Assembly (NCBI RefSeq): GCF_000814475.1
Contig: NZ_JSVC01000006.1
Location: 62,001-126,000, forward strand
From: Flavihumibacter solisilvae
Lineage (GTDB): Bacteria; Bacteroidota; Bacteroidia; Chitinophagales; Chitinophagaceae
Length of the DNA stretch: 64,000 nucleotides
Direction: 5' to 3'
Below, piece by piece: positions 19,601 to 26,183 of this stretch. Numbering within the stretch: position 1 is the stretch's first letter; each line of letters starts with the position of its first letter. Position numbers and translations under genes: made by a program. Below the pieces are notes generated by a model. That model saw nothing but the letters and a program-made list of their open reading frames with translations, did not search any database and was not told where the DNA came from.

Positions 19601-19775
19601 CGGTGCTGGTGCCGTTCTTCGTTCCCTTTACCATCACCGTTACACCAGAAAGAGGTTTGTTGCTGGCATCCGTAACGGTGCCATTTACCGTTGACTGTGC
19701 AAGCGCAGCCAGGGACAGTACCAGCGACAATGCCGCAAGCAGGGCGGATCGTGAAAGTTGGTGAATTCGTTTCAT
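16617..19775 (-). CDS. SusC/RagA TonB-linked outer-membrane protein of the phosphonate operon
   Basis: The 1052-residue protein has a signal peptide (ending LSLAALAQS), a carboxypeptidase-like domain (about 30-105), a TonB-dependent plug (about 115-230, with VVTALGIKKEKKRIGYS and LKGPTAAALYGSDGING) and a barrel ending SFGVNLNLTF with terminal Phe. There is no STN domain. It is the first structural gene after the XRE-cupin regulator, separated by a 188-bp control region rich in repeats. With the SusD 18 bp downstream it should import something too large or scarce for porins, which is unusual for a phosphonate operon because AEP itself is small. Confidence 0.95.
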   Translation of the reverse strand: MKRIHQLSRSALLAALSLVLSLAALAQSTVNGTVTDASNKPLSGVTVMVKGTKNGTSTDLNGRFTINAKPGSTLVFSYVGFTIQETTITDQSMVGIQLQPGRDAFDEVVVTALGIKKEKKRIGYSVQEVKGEELVKAREPNVINSLTGKVAGLRIAASSNLFGDPGISLRGRGTIIVVDGVRISSDSWNLSADDIESFSVLKGPTAAALYGSDGINGAIQITTKRGSKNKRGYSMEFNSSTQLQTGFNAEPGLQAEYGPGSNFQYEFVDGKGSGTNDADYDVWGPRFEGQLINQWNSKVDPATGELVPLPWIASGKNNLHNFLQNGLLSSNNIAIAANNDRGDIRFSMTQLYQRGQVPNTKLNSTNMNFSGGLNITRKLRLEANINYNKQYTPNYPVLAYQPSSPVYAMMIWGAANYDVRELKDYWQPGKEGTQQKNVEYYQYSNPYFIAYEQLRSYYKDDIYGYAKLKYNITDELDIHLRTNVSTNYLNRQNRYPISTSQYNGDGNYFQKGGYNEYFDHFWENNTDVLATYTKNFSRDFSFKGSAGANLLTRKTNYLYSHTNNGLLVPQLWNVQNSIDPPSTETFKSAYQRQSLYAYTDFDYKKMIFLSLTGRVDQASTLPEQNNDFFYPSVSLSALLSEMVKLPSFISFAKLRASYAKVGGDGLPPSPGYSSYYSLAPTYATGTRWSGNPSLYYSGTLYDPNISPEFTKTLEFGADLRFLNNRLGIDLAYFRNIEGPGIFYLPLSSSSGATSLQRNGLTYKRTGVELVLTASPVRKKNFGWDIVANWSTQNRYLEDVYDTLSSYNRVKIGERVDKLFLRDFQKSPDGQVVYNAGNGRPLLNSYSTFQGYTNEKWIASLQNTFRYKNFSLGFLFDGRYGGKLVNYLSQKQWQAGAHPLSANEYRRADWDNRSTPGYNGTYVGNGVNVTSGSLVVDGDGNVVSDNRKFQENTAHIKWESFAKGYWGSDIANVVDKSYIKLRELIISYNMPSKLLGKQKFLNAASVSLVGRNLWYQASDPRARNMDLDQWTGGGTDLETPSIKSFGVNLNLTF

Positions 19776-19806
19776 GAGCAGTAGAGTTTTTTAGCGTGGT
19801 TGACGA

Positions 19807-19922
19807 ATAGTAATACTATCGGTTTGTTTAGTATAAATATACATGTGAACAGTTCACAAATGTTCACTTATACTAAACTTTTTTTACGCAATCGGTTGCG
19901 GATTACGGTGCAATCGGTTGCA
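19807..19922. promoter_or_regulatory. Dense operator cassette upstream of the phosphonate SusC operon
   Basis: Within the 188 bp between regulator and SusC I see, in order: an odd-centred palindrome ATAGTAATACTAT (19807-19819); an 11-bp inverted repeat GTTTAGTATAA (19826-19836) and TTATACTAAAC (19868-19878); between its arms a 15-bp palindrome TGTGAACAGTTCACA (19844-19858) with a third half-site GTTCAC at 19862-19867; the 19-bp element at 19869-19887 shared with 7611-7629; and two LacI-like boxes CGCAATCGGTTGCG (19887-19900) and TGCAATCGGTTGCA (19909-19922), 22 bp apart. This suggests at least two regulators. Which protein binds which box is not shown by sequence. Confidence 0.6.
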
Positions 19923-19963
19923 AAAAATAGTAATGCTAAACACTAATGCATCATGAAAGGATC

Positions 19964-20542
19964 TTACCGGGCGATAAAGAAGTACACCACCAACATCATG
20001 GCATCGGTATTGCCGGCATTGGCGAGTTTATGGGGAAGCCGGCTGTCGAAGAAGAGTGATTCCCCTTCATTGAAGAGGATCTTTTCATCCTCAATGGTAT
20101 ATTCCACTTTCCCCCTGATCATGTAGTTGTATTCGAATGATTCAGAGGTGATCATTTTATTCCTTTTGGCCCCCTTTTTCAATTCAAGGATGACGAAGTC
20201 AACCGGGCCACCCTGCACATTGCGGGTGAAGGCCCGGTGATACTGGAAACCTTTCGCTTCCTTTTCGAAAGTCTGGTAGTCCTTTGGCGTCTTGATGATG
20301 ATCTTCTGCTCGGATTTCCTGTTGGGGGTTATGTCCTTAAAGAACTCATTGAGGTCGAGGTTCAGCGAAAGAACAATGTTCATCAATACAGGCAGGGAGG
20401 GGACGGTACGATTGTTCTCGATCTGCGAGATCAGGCCCTTGCTCACATTTGCCCTGTCTGCGAGTTCCTGTACCGTAATGTTCTTCTGCTTCCGTATTTC
20501 CTTGATCTTATAGCTGATCTGGATGAGCATATCCTCCTGCAT
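19964..20542 (-). CDS. XRE-family transcriptional regulator with C-terminal cupin domain
   Basis: The 192-residue protein has an N-terminal lambda-repressor-type helix-turn-helix (about residues 10-65, VQELADRANVSKGLISQIEN) and a C-terminal cupin_2 sensor barrel (about 105-190, with YNYMIRGKVEYTIED and SRLPHKLANAGN). Such proteins usually control a neighbouring catabolic or uptake operon in response to a small ligand bound in the cupin. It reads toward the phosphonate operon, with the operator cassette directly after it. The ATG at 20542 is used; a second ATG at 20530 follows an AGGAGG that is too close to serve it. Role as regulator of both phosphonate arms is inferred from position and the shared element. 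Confidence 0.88.
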   Translation of the reverse strand: MQEDMLIQISYKIKEIRKQKNITVQELADRANVSKGLISQIENNRTVPSLPVLMNIVLSLNLDLNEFFKDITPNRKSEQKIIIKTPKDYQTFEKEAKGFQYHRAFTRNVQGGPVDFVILELKKGAKRNKMITSESFEYNYMIRGKVEYTIEDEKILFNEGESLFFDSRLPHKLANAGNTDAMMLVVYFFIAR

Positions 20543-20750
20543 GTGGCCGCCGGTTTTTGTTGTCGGGAATTAATGAATGGGTCAAAGTAAATTAATTGTT
20601 CTGAAAAGCGGAGTACGAAGTTGGGCCGGCCGACGTATTTGTTTAGGCTTTCAAAAAATAGGCAGAGGTGTTCAGGTTTGCAACCCCTTAAATTACCCAT
20701 GCAAAGTGTGGGTAGTTAGTAAGCAGGCGCCGTGGTTGACATTTTCAGGA

Positions 20751-20802
20751 TTTGCACCGTTCGTTAAGTTTTTAGCGCGATTAACTTAACGAACGTTGCA
20801 AA
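20751..20802. repeat. Long inverted repeat just after rtcB
   Basis: The arms are 20 bp each (20751-20770 and 20783-20802) with one mismatch and a 12-base loop. The inner 13 bp, CGTTCGTTAAGTT against AACTTAACGAACG, are perfect. It begins 5 bp past the rtcB stop codon. It would form a stable hairpin at the end of the AAA-rtcB message, but there is no T-run on the minus strand, so it is not a classical intrinsic terminator. It may be an mRNA 3' end stabiliser, a bidirectional stop or an operator. Confidence 0.6.
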
Positions 20803-20806
20803 GAAT

Positions 20807-21982
20807 TTAGATGCCGTCCATCCTGACGATCTTAGGTGTAAACCGGCCGACCACATCAACGAGCGACTCCTGCGATTGCATCACTTTGTCTATATCCTTA
20901 TACGCAAAAGGAGATTCATCCAGTCCACCACCTAGTAATGTTATACCGAACTTTTCCAATTCATCGCGAAAGGCTTGTTCGCTGATTGATTGCAATGCAG
21001 CCGTACGACTCATTTTACGTCCCGCTCCATGCGAAGCGGAACTGATCGAAGCTGGTTCGCCTTTCCCTTTAACGATAAAGCCATCGGCCGTCATGGAACC
21101 GGGAATGATTCCCAATACATCCTTACCGGCAGGCGTTGCGCCTTTCCGGTGAACGATCACCTCCTGCCCTTCCCAGGTTTCTTTCCAGGCAAAATTGTGG
21201 TGGTTCTGCACGCGTTTCAAAGGCCGCTGACCTAACTCACGGGAGATCTTATCGTGGATTACCTCGTGACACGCTGCTGCATAATCCCCGGCAAGATTCA
21301 TTGCCAACCAGTATTCCATACCTTCTTCCTCATCGAGCGACAGCCATGCAAGGCTCTTCACTTCGCCGGGCAACCTGCGTTTGCTGATGGCCAGTTTCGT
21401 GTAATGATTGGCGATATGGGAACCGAGTGAACGCGACCCGCTATGTGTCAGCAATCCCAGGTATTTGCCTGTCGGCAATCCCAGCACCACATCCTGCTCC
21501 CTGATAGCAACTTCTCCAAACTCCGCAAAATGATTGCCGGAGCCGGAAGTGCCAAGTTGTTTCCAGGCGCGACCATGGAGTCTGCGCAGAATCGGCAGCC
21601 GGAAAAACAGTTCCTGCTCCATCACTTCATGATCTGCAGATCGCACGAACTGTCCGCTGCTTCCAAACAACGTTGACTCTTCTAAAACCGAGGCAAAATA
21701 TGTCGTCTTTTTCTGCAGGTCGGAGGTCTCTATATTGAATACACTGAGGCACATCCTGCAGCCTATATCCACGCCTACGCCATAAGGTATAACTGCATTT
21801 CCGGTAGCCAGTACACCACCTATCGGCAGGCCATAACCGCTGTGTGCGTCGGGCATAAGAGCGCCTGCGATGGTCACCGGCAGTTTGGCAGCCTGGTGCA
21901 TCTGGTGCATGGCAGTTTCTTCGATCTCATCCTGCCCGAACACGCTGAAGCGGATCCCTCTCTGTGTTTTTGATTTTTCCAT
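20807..21982 (-). CDS. rtcB: RtcB-family RNA ligase
   Basis: The 391-residue protein belongs to the short bacterial RtcB type. RtcB joins RNA ends bearing 2',3'-cyclic or 3'-phosphate to 5'-OH ends, using GTP and Mn2+. Metal and guanylate motifs are present: MPDAHSGYGLPIGGV, GVGVDIGCRMC, GSGNHFAEFGE, LTHSGSRSLGSHIANHY, HNFAWKE, HRKGATPA, and SHGAGRKMSR with the histidine that receives GMP. It lies 11 bp after an AAA ATPase gene and they form an operon. The likely job is RNA repair after endonuclease damage; the partner ATPase may gate or load it. No PrfH, RtcA, RtcR or archease gene is beside it. Confidence 0.93.
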   Translation of the reverse strand: MEKSKTQRGIRFSVFGQDEIEETAMHQMHQAAKLPVTIAGALMPDAHSGYGLPIGGVLATGNAVIPYGVGVDIGCRMCLSVFNIETSDLQKKTTYFASVLEESTLFGSSGQFVRSADHEVMEQELFFRLPILRRLHGRAWKQLGTSGSGNHFAEFGEVAIREQDVVLGLPTGKYLGLLTHSGSRSLGSHIANHYTKLAISKRRLPGEVKSLAWLSLDEEEGMEYWLAMNLAGDYAAACHEVIHDKISRELGQRPLKRVQNHHNFAWKETWEGQEVIVHRKGATPAGKDVLGIIPGSMTADGFIVKGKGEPASISSASHGAGRKMSRTAALQSISEQAFRDELEKFGITLLGGGLDESPFAYKDIDKVMQSQESLVDVVGRFTPKIVRMDGI

Positions 21983-21993
21983 TTTTAGATTTT

Positions 21994-23070
21994 TTACTCC
22001 ACCAGAACAGACTGCTGCCTGAACCCGATAGCGTTTGTTTGTTTAATTGTAGTTGCCGGGGGCTCGGGGTTAGCGATCTCCGCTACAGTCATGGGAGCCG
22101 TTATAACTTTCCTGAACCCCAGGTGATCGCTCAACCGCTGCGCTTTGGGCACCGGCAGTTTGCCGAATTCGTACCTGGCAATCAGTCGGCCCTTTCGCAG
22201 CAATGCATGATCAACCTGCGCGAGTGCATTGTTGAAAGTGCACACGAGCTGTACATTGAGAAAGTCTGCCAGTAACCCGTCAGAAATATTCAACAGGTTC
22301 GAAACGGAAGAACCGCTGTTTTGTCTCCGATCCATGATGATGTTTTCCGCATCCTCAACGATCAAAACGGTATTCGGGTTATCGATCAGCAGATCAATAA
22401 ATTCAGGGTTCATCAGGTTTCCGGCAACAGTGGGCGAAAGGAATAGCACACGTTTTTTTATCCGTCCAATGAGGTAACGGATGTAGCTCGTCTTACCTGT
22501 CCCGGGCAATCCGTGTAATAGCACTACTCCTTTATCATTCTTCTTGCGAAGCCTCGATTGAATTACCTCATCCGCCGGCTTAAAGTCGTCGGCATAAAAC
22601 AGGCCCAGGTCAAGCGATGTCCTTTTGATTTCCATTGCCTTCAGTTCAAACCCGGAGCCTGACTGAACAATCAGGTTAATCTCCAGTGGCTGTCGACGCT
22701 GCTTAGCTTTAAATGGCAATATAGTTTTGATGATCTCTTCAAGTAATTCCTGTTGTTGCCCATTGTGGAGTATTTCACAATAATCGCTGTCAAGCTCAAT
22801 TGAAAGCTGGTTATTGAACAGGATGATCGTTTTGCTGAACTCGAATCTCTTCTTCGGACGCCTGTACCAACATGATCTATGTACCGCTGTGATGCTGCCT
22901 GCTAATTTCGCTGTGATCGCCCCGAACACTTTTTCTCCGTCGACGAAATTGATAAAGTGGATGCTTGGCAACTGGTTAAAAGTATGCAGGTAAAGCATTT
23001 TTGAATCCAGGTAATCACTGTCAAACAGGCTGTTTGCATTGATCACTTTCTGGCTGAATAAATTGTCCAT
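21994..23070 (-). CDS. AAA-family ATPase partnered with RtcB
   Basis: An in-frame GTG at 23094 exists, but the ATG at 23070 with its A-rich leader is the likelier start, giving 358 residues. The N-terminal half has no motif I recognise. The AAA core has Walker A HGLPGTGKTSY (about 186-196), Walker B VLIVEDAE (about 234-242), a sensor-1 region LVCTFNNA and an arginine-rich LLRKGRLIARYEF, resembling BCS1/CDC48-type AAA proteins. It is co-transcribed with rtcB (11-bp gap). Remodelling of RNA-protein substrates for ligation is a reasonable but unproven role. A minus-strand terminator stands only about 30 bp before the start codon, so expression may depend on readthrough or a short promoter there. 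Confidence 0.85.
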   Translation of the reverse strand: MDNLFSQKVINANSLFDSDYLDSKMLYLHTFNQLPSIHFINFVDGEKVFGAITAKLAGSITAVHRSCWYRRPKKRFEFSKTIILFNNQLSIELDSDYCEILHNGQQQELLEEIIKTILPFKAKQRRQPLEINLIVQSGSGFELKAMEIKRTSLDLGLFYADDFKPADEVIQSRLRKKNDKGVVLLHGLPGTGKTSYIRYLIGRIKKRVLFLSPTVAGNLMNPEFIDLLIDNPNTVLIVEDAENIIMDRRQNSGSSVSNLLNISDGLLADFLNVQLVCTFNNALAQVDHALLRKGRLIARYEFGKLPVPKAQRLSDHLGFRKVITAPMTVAEIANPEPPATTIKQTNAIGFRQQSVLVE

Positions 23071-23099
23071 TGTTTTGTTTTTCTTGTTGCGCACAAAAA

Positions 23100-23124
23100 A
23101 ACCCGGTCGATACTCGACCGGGTT
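23100..23124 (-). terminator. Intrinsic terminator or attenuator directly before the AAA gene
   Basis: A perfect 11-bp stem AACCCGGTCGA / TCGACCGGGTT with a 3-base loop is followed on the minus strand by seven T residues. It ends only about 30 bp before the ATG at 23070, an odd place for the terminator of an upstream gene that already has one at 23233. Confidence 0.75.
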
Positions 23125-23232
23125 ATGCAGGCATGGAATACGATCCTATGCCCGTATACCTACAGGTCGAAGTTGGCGATAGCTATTTGCATTTTGCTTT
23201 TTTGTGCCTTGCATAATGTGTCTTGAAATCAA

Positions 23233-23259
23233 AAAGCCCCGCTTTTCGGGCGGGGCTTT
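23233..23259 (-). terminator. Intrinsic terminator after the sortilin-like gene
   Basis: A 10-bp GC-rich stem AAAGCCCCGC / GCGGGGCTTT with a 7-base loop is followed on the minus strand by TTTTTGATTT. It lies about 165 bp past the stop of the gene at 23423-26029. Confidence 0.75.
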
Positions 23260-23422
23260 CGTAACTAAATTTACTTTCTGAATTATTTATAACATAGCGC
23301 CGCCCGACAATCGGAGTTAATATGGTTTGTACAGTAGCGCATGTTGTTTATGTTTATTTGTTATGAGAACGCAAAGATGTAAATCTTTTTTTGATAATGC
23401 AAAGTGATCTGGAAAATTATTT

Positions 23423-26029
23423 TCAAAACTCACTTTCCGCTTCGCCTTCTCTTTCTTCTTCCCTCTCCCGCTCTCTTTCTCTTTCCCGCTCTCTTTCCTC
23501 GTCTTTTTCAAGTTTCTTTTCCCGCAGGTTCCAGGGATAATTATTTTTCACCTCAATTACGTCCTTCATCTCAAAACTATCCTTCCGGCCCTGGCTATCG
23601 GTAATGGTCAGACGTACAGAGTACTTACCTGGCTTTGCTGTTTCATAATCAATAATGGGATTTTCATCTGTTGAAGTTCCCTGCACTGAGCCCGGAAGTT
23701 CCCAATACCACTTAGCACCCTTCCCCCTGATCGCAGAATGGTCATATAAATAAACTTTCCGTTCGTCGCTTTCACCCTGGGGTAAACTTGTTTTGTTCAG
23801 GGCAAAGCTGGCTCTTGGCAGAAAGTCTTCTGCCATTGAATGCTCCCAGATACCGCGATAAGTCCCAATCCTGATTTTGGATTGATCATAATCCAGGCTG
23901 ACGAAGTTTACCGGCGTATAAGGCAGGTCGTGACCCAGTTGCTGCCAGCGTCCCGTTTTATCACTCCGGTAAAAAACACCGGGATCAGCACCCAGGTAAA
24001 TGCCATTTTGCGTGCCCCGCTGAAATGCCGCTGTGAGCAATTCGTTTTTGGGCAGTTCATTGGAATGAAAATCGGTCCAACTCAATCCTCCATCAATGGA
24101 TTCCAATACTTTTCTTTCATTCTGAAATCCACCGATAACCAGGAAAAGGTGTCGTGAATTCCTGTCGTCTATTGCAATGTCGTTAAATCCAAACTTCATA
24201 GCGACTGTGTCCTTTGGTGTAATATCTGCCCAGGTTTTACCGCCATCTTCTGATGCATAACACTTTGAAGGCTTATTACAGATCGCATAAAGGGTATTCG
24301 GATTGCTAATGCTCACCCTTACCCGTTTTCCATAAGCTTTCTTTGGGAACTCCAGCAGGGTGTCCACTGTTTTACCATTATCCCTGGTTGCAACAACACG
24401 GCATGTATCATATCTCCAGTGTGATTTATCCTCATCGATCGCGAAAAAGCTATATACTTCATTCGGGTGAAACTCCATGTTACGGTTCGGAATGTAACCG
24501 AAATTAATTTTCGATTTAACTGCACTCGCTTCATCACGCAGAAATGACGGACGCTTAATGATATAATGGTCGTAGGGGGTACCATAAAGGTAGCGGTCAT
24601 CGAAGGGATTAAGGCTGGCAGTCATTGCATCACCACCACCGTAGTGATACCAGTTCTTCCCGTAGATTTTCTCGTCATAGATCATTGTACCGCTGTGGTC
24701 AACCCCGATCGCCATCACCCCTGATTTGAAGGAAGTGCTGAAACCCCAGAGATCCTGGCCACTATAACCTTCCATTCTTTGTTGCCGGCGGTCAAGCAGG
24801 TTCACATAATTTAATCCGCCATCGTTCACAAGCCAGACATCATTGCCCCGGATCTTTACGGCCTGTATGTCCCCGTGAATCGCATATGAACCACGCAGCC
24901 GCAGGAACTCCCAGCTGGAACCTTTGTCCTTACTGAACACCGCTCCGGAGGCTGCCATCGCAAGAAGATTGGGATCGCGGTCTGAGGCAGCAAGTGCCGT
25001 AGCCCATCCAACCTGTTGAAAGGATGCCTGCCAGAAGGATTTATCGGCATAATCGAAGTCGTATTTCTCCTTGTCAGCGTCATCGCTGTACATATGAAAG
25101 ACGGAAAAGTGTTCGTCGATATAACGATAATTATTGTGCTGGGTAACGGAACTGAAGGATTTTCCCGCATCGCTGCTGACAAGGAATGCACCAACCATCT
25201 GGCGTTTCTCATTTAACCTGCCCTGTGGAACAAATTTGGCGTCACCAAAAATCAGCACATATAACTTATCAGGATCAGCCGGGGAAACCGTAGCGGTGAT
25301 ATCACTGAGCCTGACCAGCTTCGAAGGATCCGGTAATCCGGCAGTAACCTTTGCGAAATGTAATCCGCCATCGTCAGAACGCAGGATAACAAATGAATTG
25401 GGCGATTTTTTATATGCACCTCCCGCATATACGATCCGCTTATTTACGGGATGCCATTCAATGAACTGGGTCATGAAATCCGGCTGTACAGCCGACCAGG
25501 TTTTGCCCCCGTCGCCGGTACGGAAAAGTGTATCGCCGACTGAGGAAATCAGCGTATTGGATTCGGCAGGGGAAAGTGATAACAGGGTGCGGTCATCGTC
25601 CAGTTTCTGACGGTCAGCACAAGGTAATTTCGATAAAATATTTAGAGAAGTGAATGACCAGTGTTCCCCGCCATCGGAAGATCGGATTATCCCGGTAGTA
25701 GTGGCAGCATAGGCGATTTTCGGATCAGCGGTTGAAAACTGCAGCTTCTTGACGTTCTCTACAGGAAGCGAAGCGCTGCTGTTGATCCATGTTTTTCCCT
25801 TGTCCTTTGATAACCAGATTCCGCTGCTCATACCTCCCATCAGGAGGCGGCTATCACTATTGGGAGCTACATCAATCGTACGGAACACGCCAAGTCCCGG
25901 AGCCGAAACTTCCCCCGTTTGCCGGTGGATACTGAATGGCCCCAATGGTTTCCAGCCATTCCCGTTCTTTTGGGCAAAGGCAACCAGGACCATAACCTGC
26001 ATGATAAGAACCAGAAACAAATTTTTCAT
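23423..26029 (-). CDS. Secreted sortilin/VPS10-type BNR-repeat beta-propeller protein with PKD-like end
   Basis: The 868-residue protein starts with a signal peptide (MKNLFLVLIMQVMVLVAFAQ). The body carries many Asp-box/BNR repeats of the form S-x-D-G-G-x-x-W, for example SSDGGEHWSF, TGDGGKTWSA, SEDGGKTWAD and SIDGGLSWTD, as in sortilin-type and sialidase/xyloglucanase-like propellers. A PKD-like beta domain follows near residues 760-835 (GKYSVRLTITDSQGRKDSFE). The last 30 residues are almost only Glu and Arg, encoded by a polypurine tract with an 18-bp tandem duplication. There is no type IX secretion C-terminal domain. The substrate or ligand is unknown. A LacI-like box lies about 56 bp before the start. 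Confidence 0.85.
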   Translation of the reverse strand: MKNLFLVLIMQVMVLVAFAQKNGNGWKPLGPFSIHRQTGEVSAPGLGVFRTIDVAPNSDSRLLMGGMSSGIWLSKDKGKTWINSSASLPVENVKKLQFSTADPKIAYAATTTGIIRSSDGGEHWSFTSLNILSKLPCADRQKLDDDRTLLSLSPAESNTLISSVGDTLFRTGDGGKTWSAVQPDFMTQFIEWHPVNKRIVYAGGAYKKSPNSFVILRSDDGGLHFAKVTAGLPDPSKLVRLSDITATVSPADPDKLYVLIFGDAKFVPQGRLNEKRQMVGAFLVSSDAGKSFSSVTQHNNYRYIDEHFSVFHMYSDDADKEKYDFDYADKSFWQASFQQVGWATALAASDRDPNLLAMAASGAVFSKDKGSSWEFLRLRGSYAIHGDIQAVKIRGNDVWLVNDGGLNYVNLLDRRQQRMEGYSGQDLWGFSTSFKSGVMAIGVDHSGTMIYDEKIYGKNWYHYGGGDAMTASLNPFDDRYLYGTPYDHYIIKRPSFLRDEASAVKSKINFGYIPNRNMEFHPNEVYSFFAIDEDKSHWRYDTCRVVATRDNGKTVDTLLEFPKKAYGKRVRVSISNPNTLYAICNKPSKCYASEDGGKTWADITPKDTVAMKFGFNDIAIDDRNSRHLFLVIGGFQNERKVLESIDGGLSWTDFHSNELPKNELLTAAFQRGTQNGIYLGADPGVFYRSDKTGRWQQLGHDLPYTPVNFVSLDYDQSKIRIGTYRGIWEHSMAEDFLPRASFALNKTSLPQGESDERKVYLYDHSAIRGKGAKWYWELPGSVQGTSTDENPIIDYETAKPGKYSVRLTITDSQGRKDSFEMKDVIEVKNNYPWNLREKKLEKDEEREREREREREREEEREGEAESEF
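23462..23497. repeat. 18-bp tandem duplication in a polypurine tract
   Basis: Two adjacent 18-base units (23462-23479 and 23480-23497) match at 16 of 18 positions, inside a longer pyrimidine-rich run on the plus strand. They encode the Arg/Glu tail of the sortilin-like protein. Because 18 is a multiple of three, gain or loss of a unit changes tail length without a frameshift. Confidence 0.7.
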
Positions 26030-26084
26030 TCCTGTCGTATAATTTTAACGGACAATTTATTCGATCTGAAACAGGACCGAACAC

Positions 26085-26096
26085 GCAAACGATTGT
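26085..26096. promoter_or_regulatory. LacI-family-operator-like box upstream of the sortilin-like gene
   Basis: GCAAACGATTGT is identical over 12 bases to the minus-strand reading of 7549-7560. It is about 56 bp upstream of the minus-strand start at 26029, a position suited to promoter control. Confidence 0.4.
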
Positions 26097-26130
26097 TGAA
26101 CGTTATGACGGGAAAGAAAACTACAAAAAC

Positions 26131-26162
26131 ACAAACGCCCCGCGGGGTATCGGGACGTTTGT
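26131..26162 (-). terminator. Intrinsic terminator after the DoxX-like gene
   Basis: The 12-bp arms ACAAACGCCCCG and CGGGACGTTTGT have one mismatch and an 8-base loop, and on the minus strand are followed by GTTTTTGTAGTTTTC. The hairpin starts 22 bp after the stop at 26184. Confidence 0.75.
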
Positions 26163-26183
26163 ACTACGGCACAAAATCAGTTT

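Larger units (their letters stand above)
23071..23422. other. Intergenic region upstream of the AAA-rtcB operon
   Basis: These 352 bases lie between the sortilin-like gene (stop at 23423) and the AAA gene. They hold two hairpin terminators reading in the minus direction (23233-23259 and 23100-23124) and about 108 bases between them (23125-23232) with no ORF but with a small inverted repeat (GGCAT...ATGCC on the minus strand). The segment could be a short noncoding RNA or a leader with an attenuator. I see no tRNA-like fold. Confidence 0.5.

Noticed and set aside
20543-20806. Search for phnX (phosphonatase) or C-P lyase genes near the regulator
   Set aside because: No such gene is in the window; C-P cleavage in this locus is by PhnA alone.
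23071-23094. GTG start at 23094 for the AAA ATPase
   Set aside because: It adds eight basic residues and lies almost on the terminator stem; the ATG at 23070 has the A-rich leader usual here.
23125-23232. Possible tRNA or tRNA-like RNA before the AAA-rtcB operon
   Set aside because: There is no T-loop GGTTCRANNCC, no anticodon arm and no acceptor pairing; only simple hairpins are visible.
23317-23511. 64-residue Lys-rich open frame overlapping the end of the sortilin-like gene
   Set aside because: It is the out-of-frame reading of the polypurine repeat tract; no leader or conserved sequence supports it.
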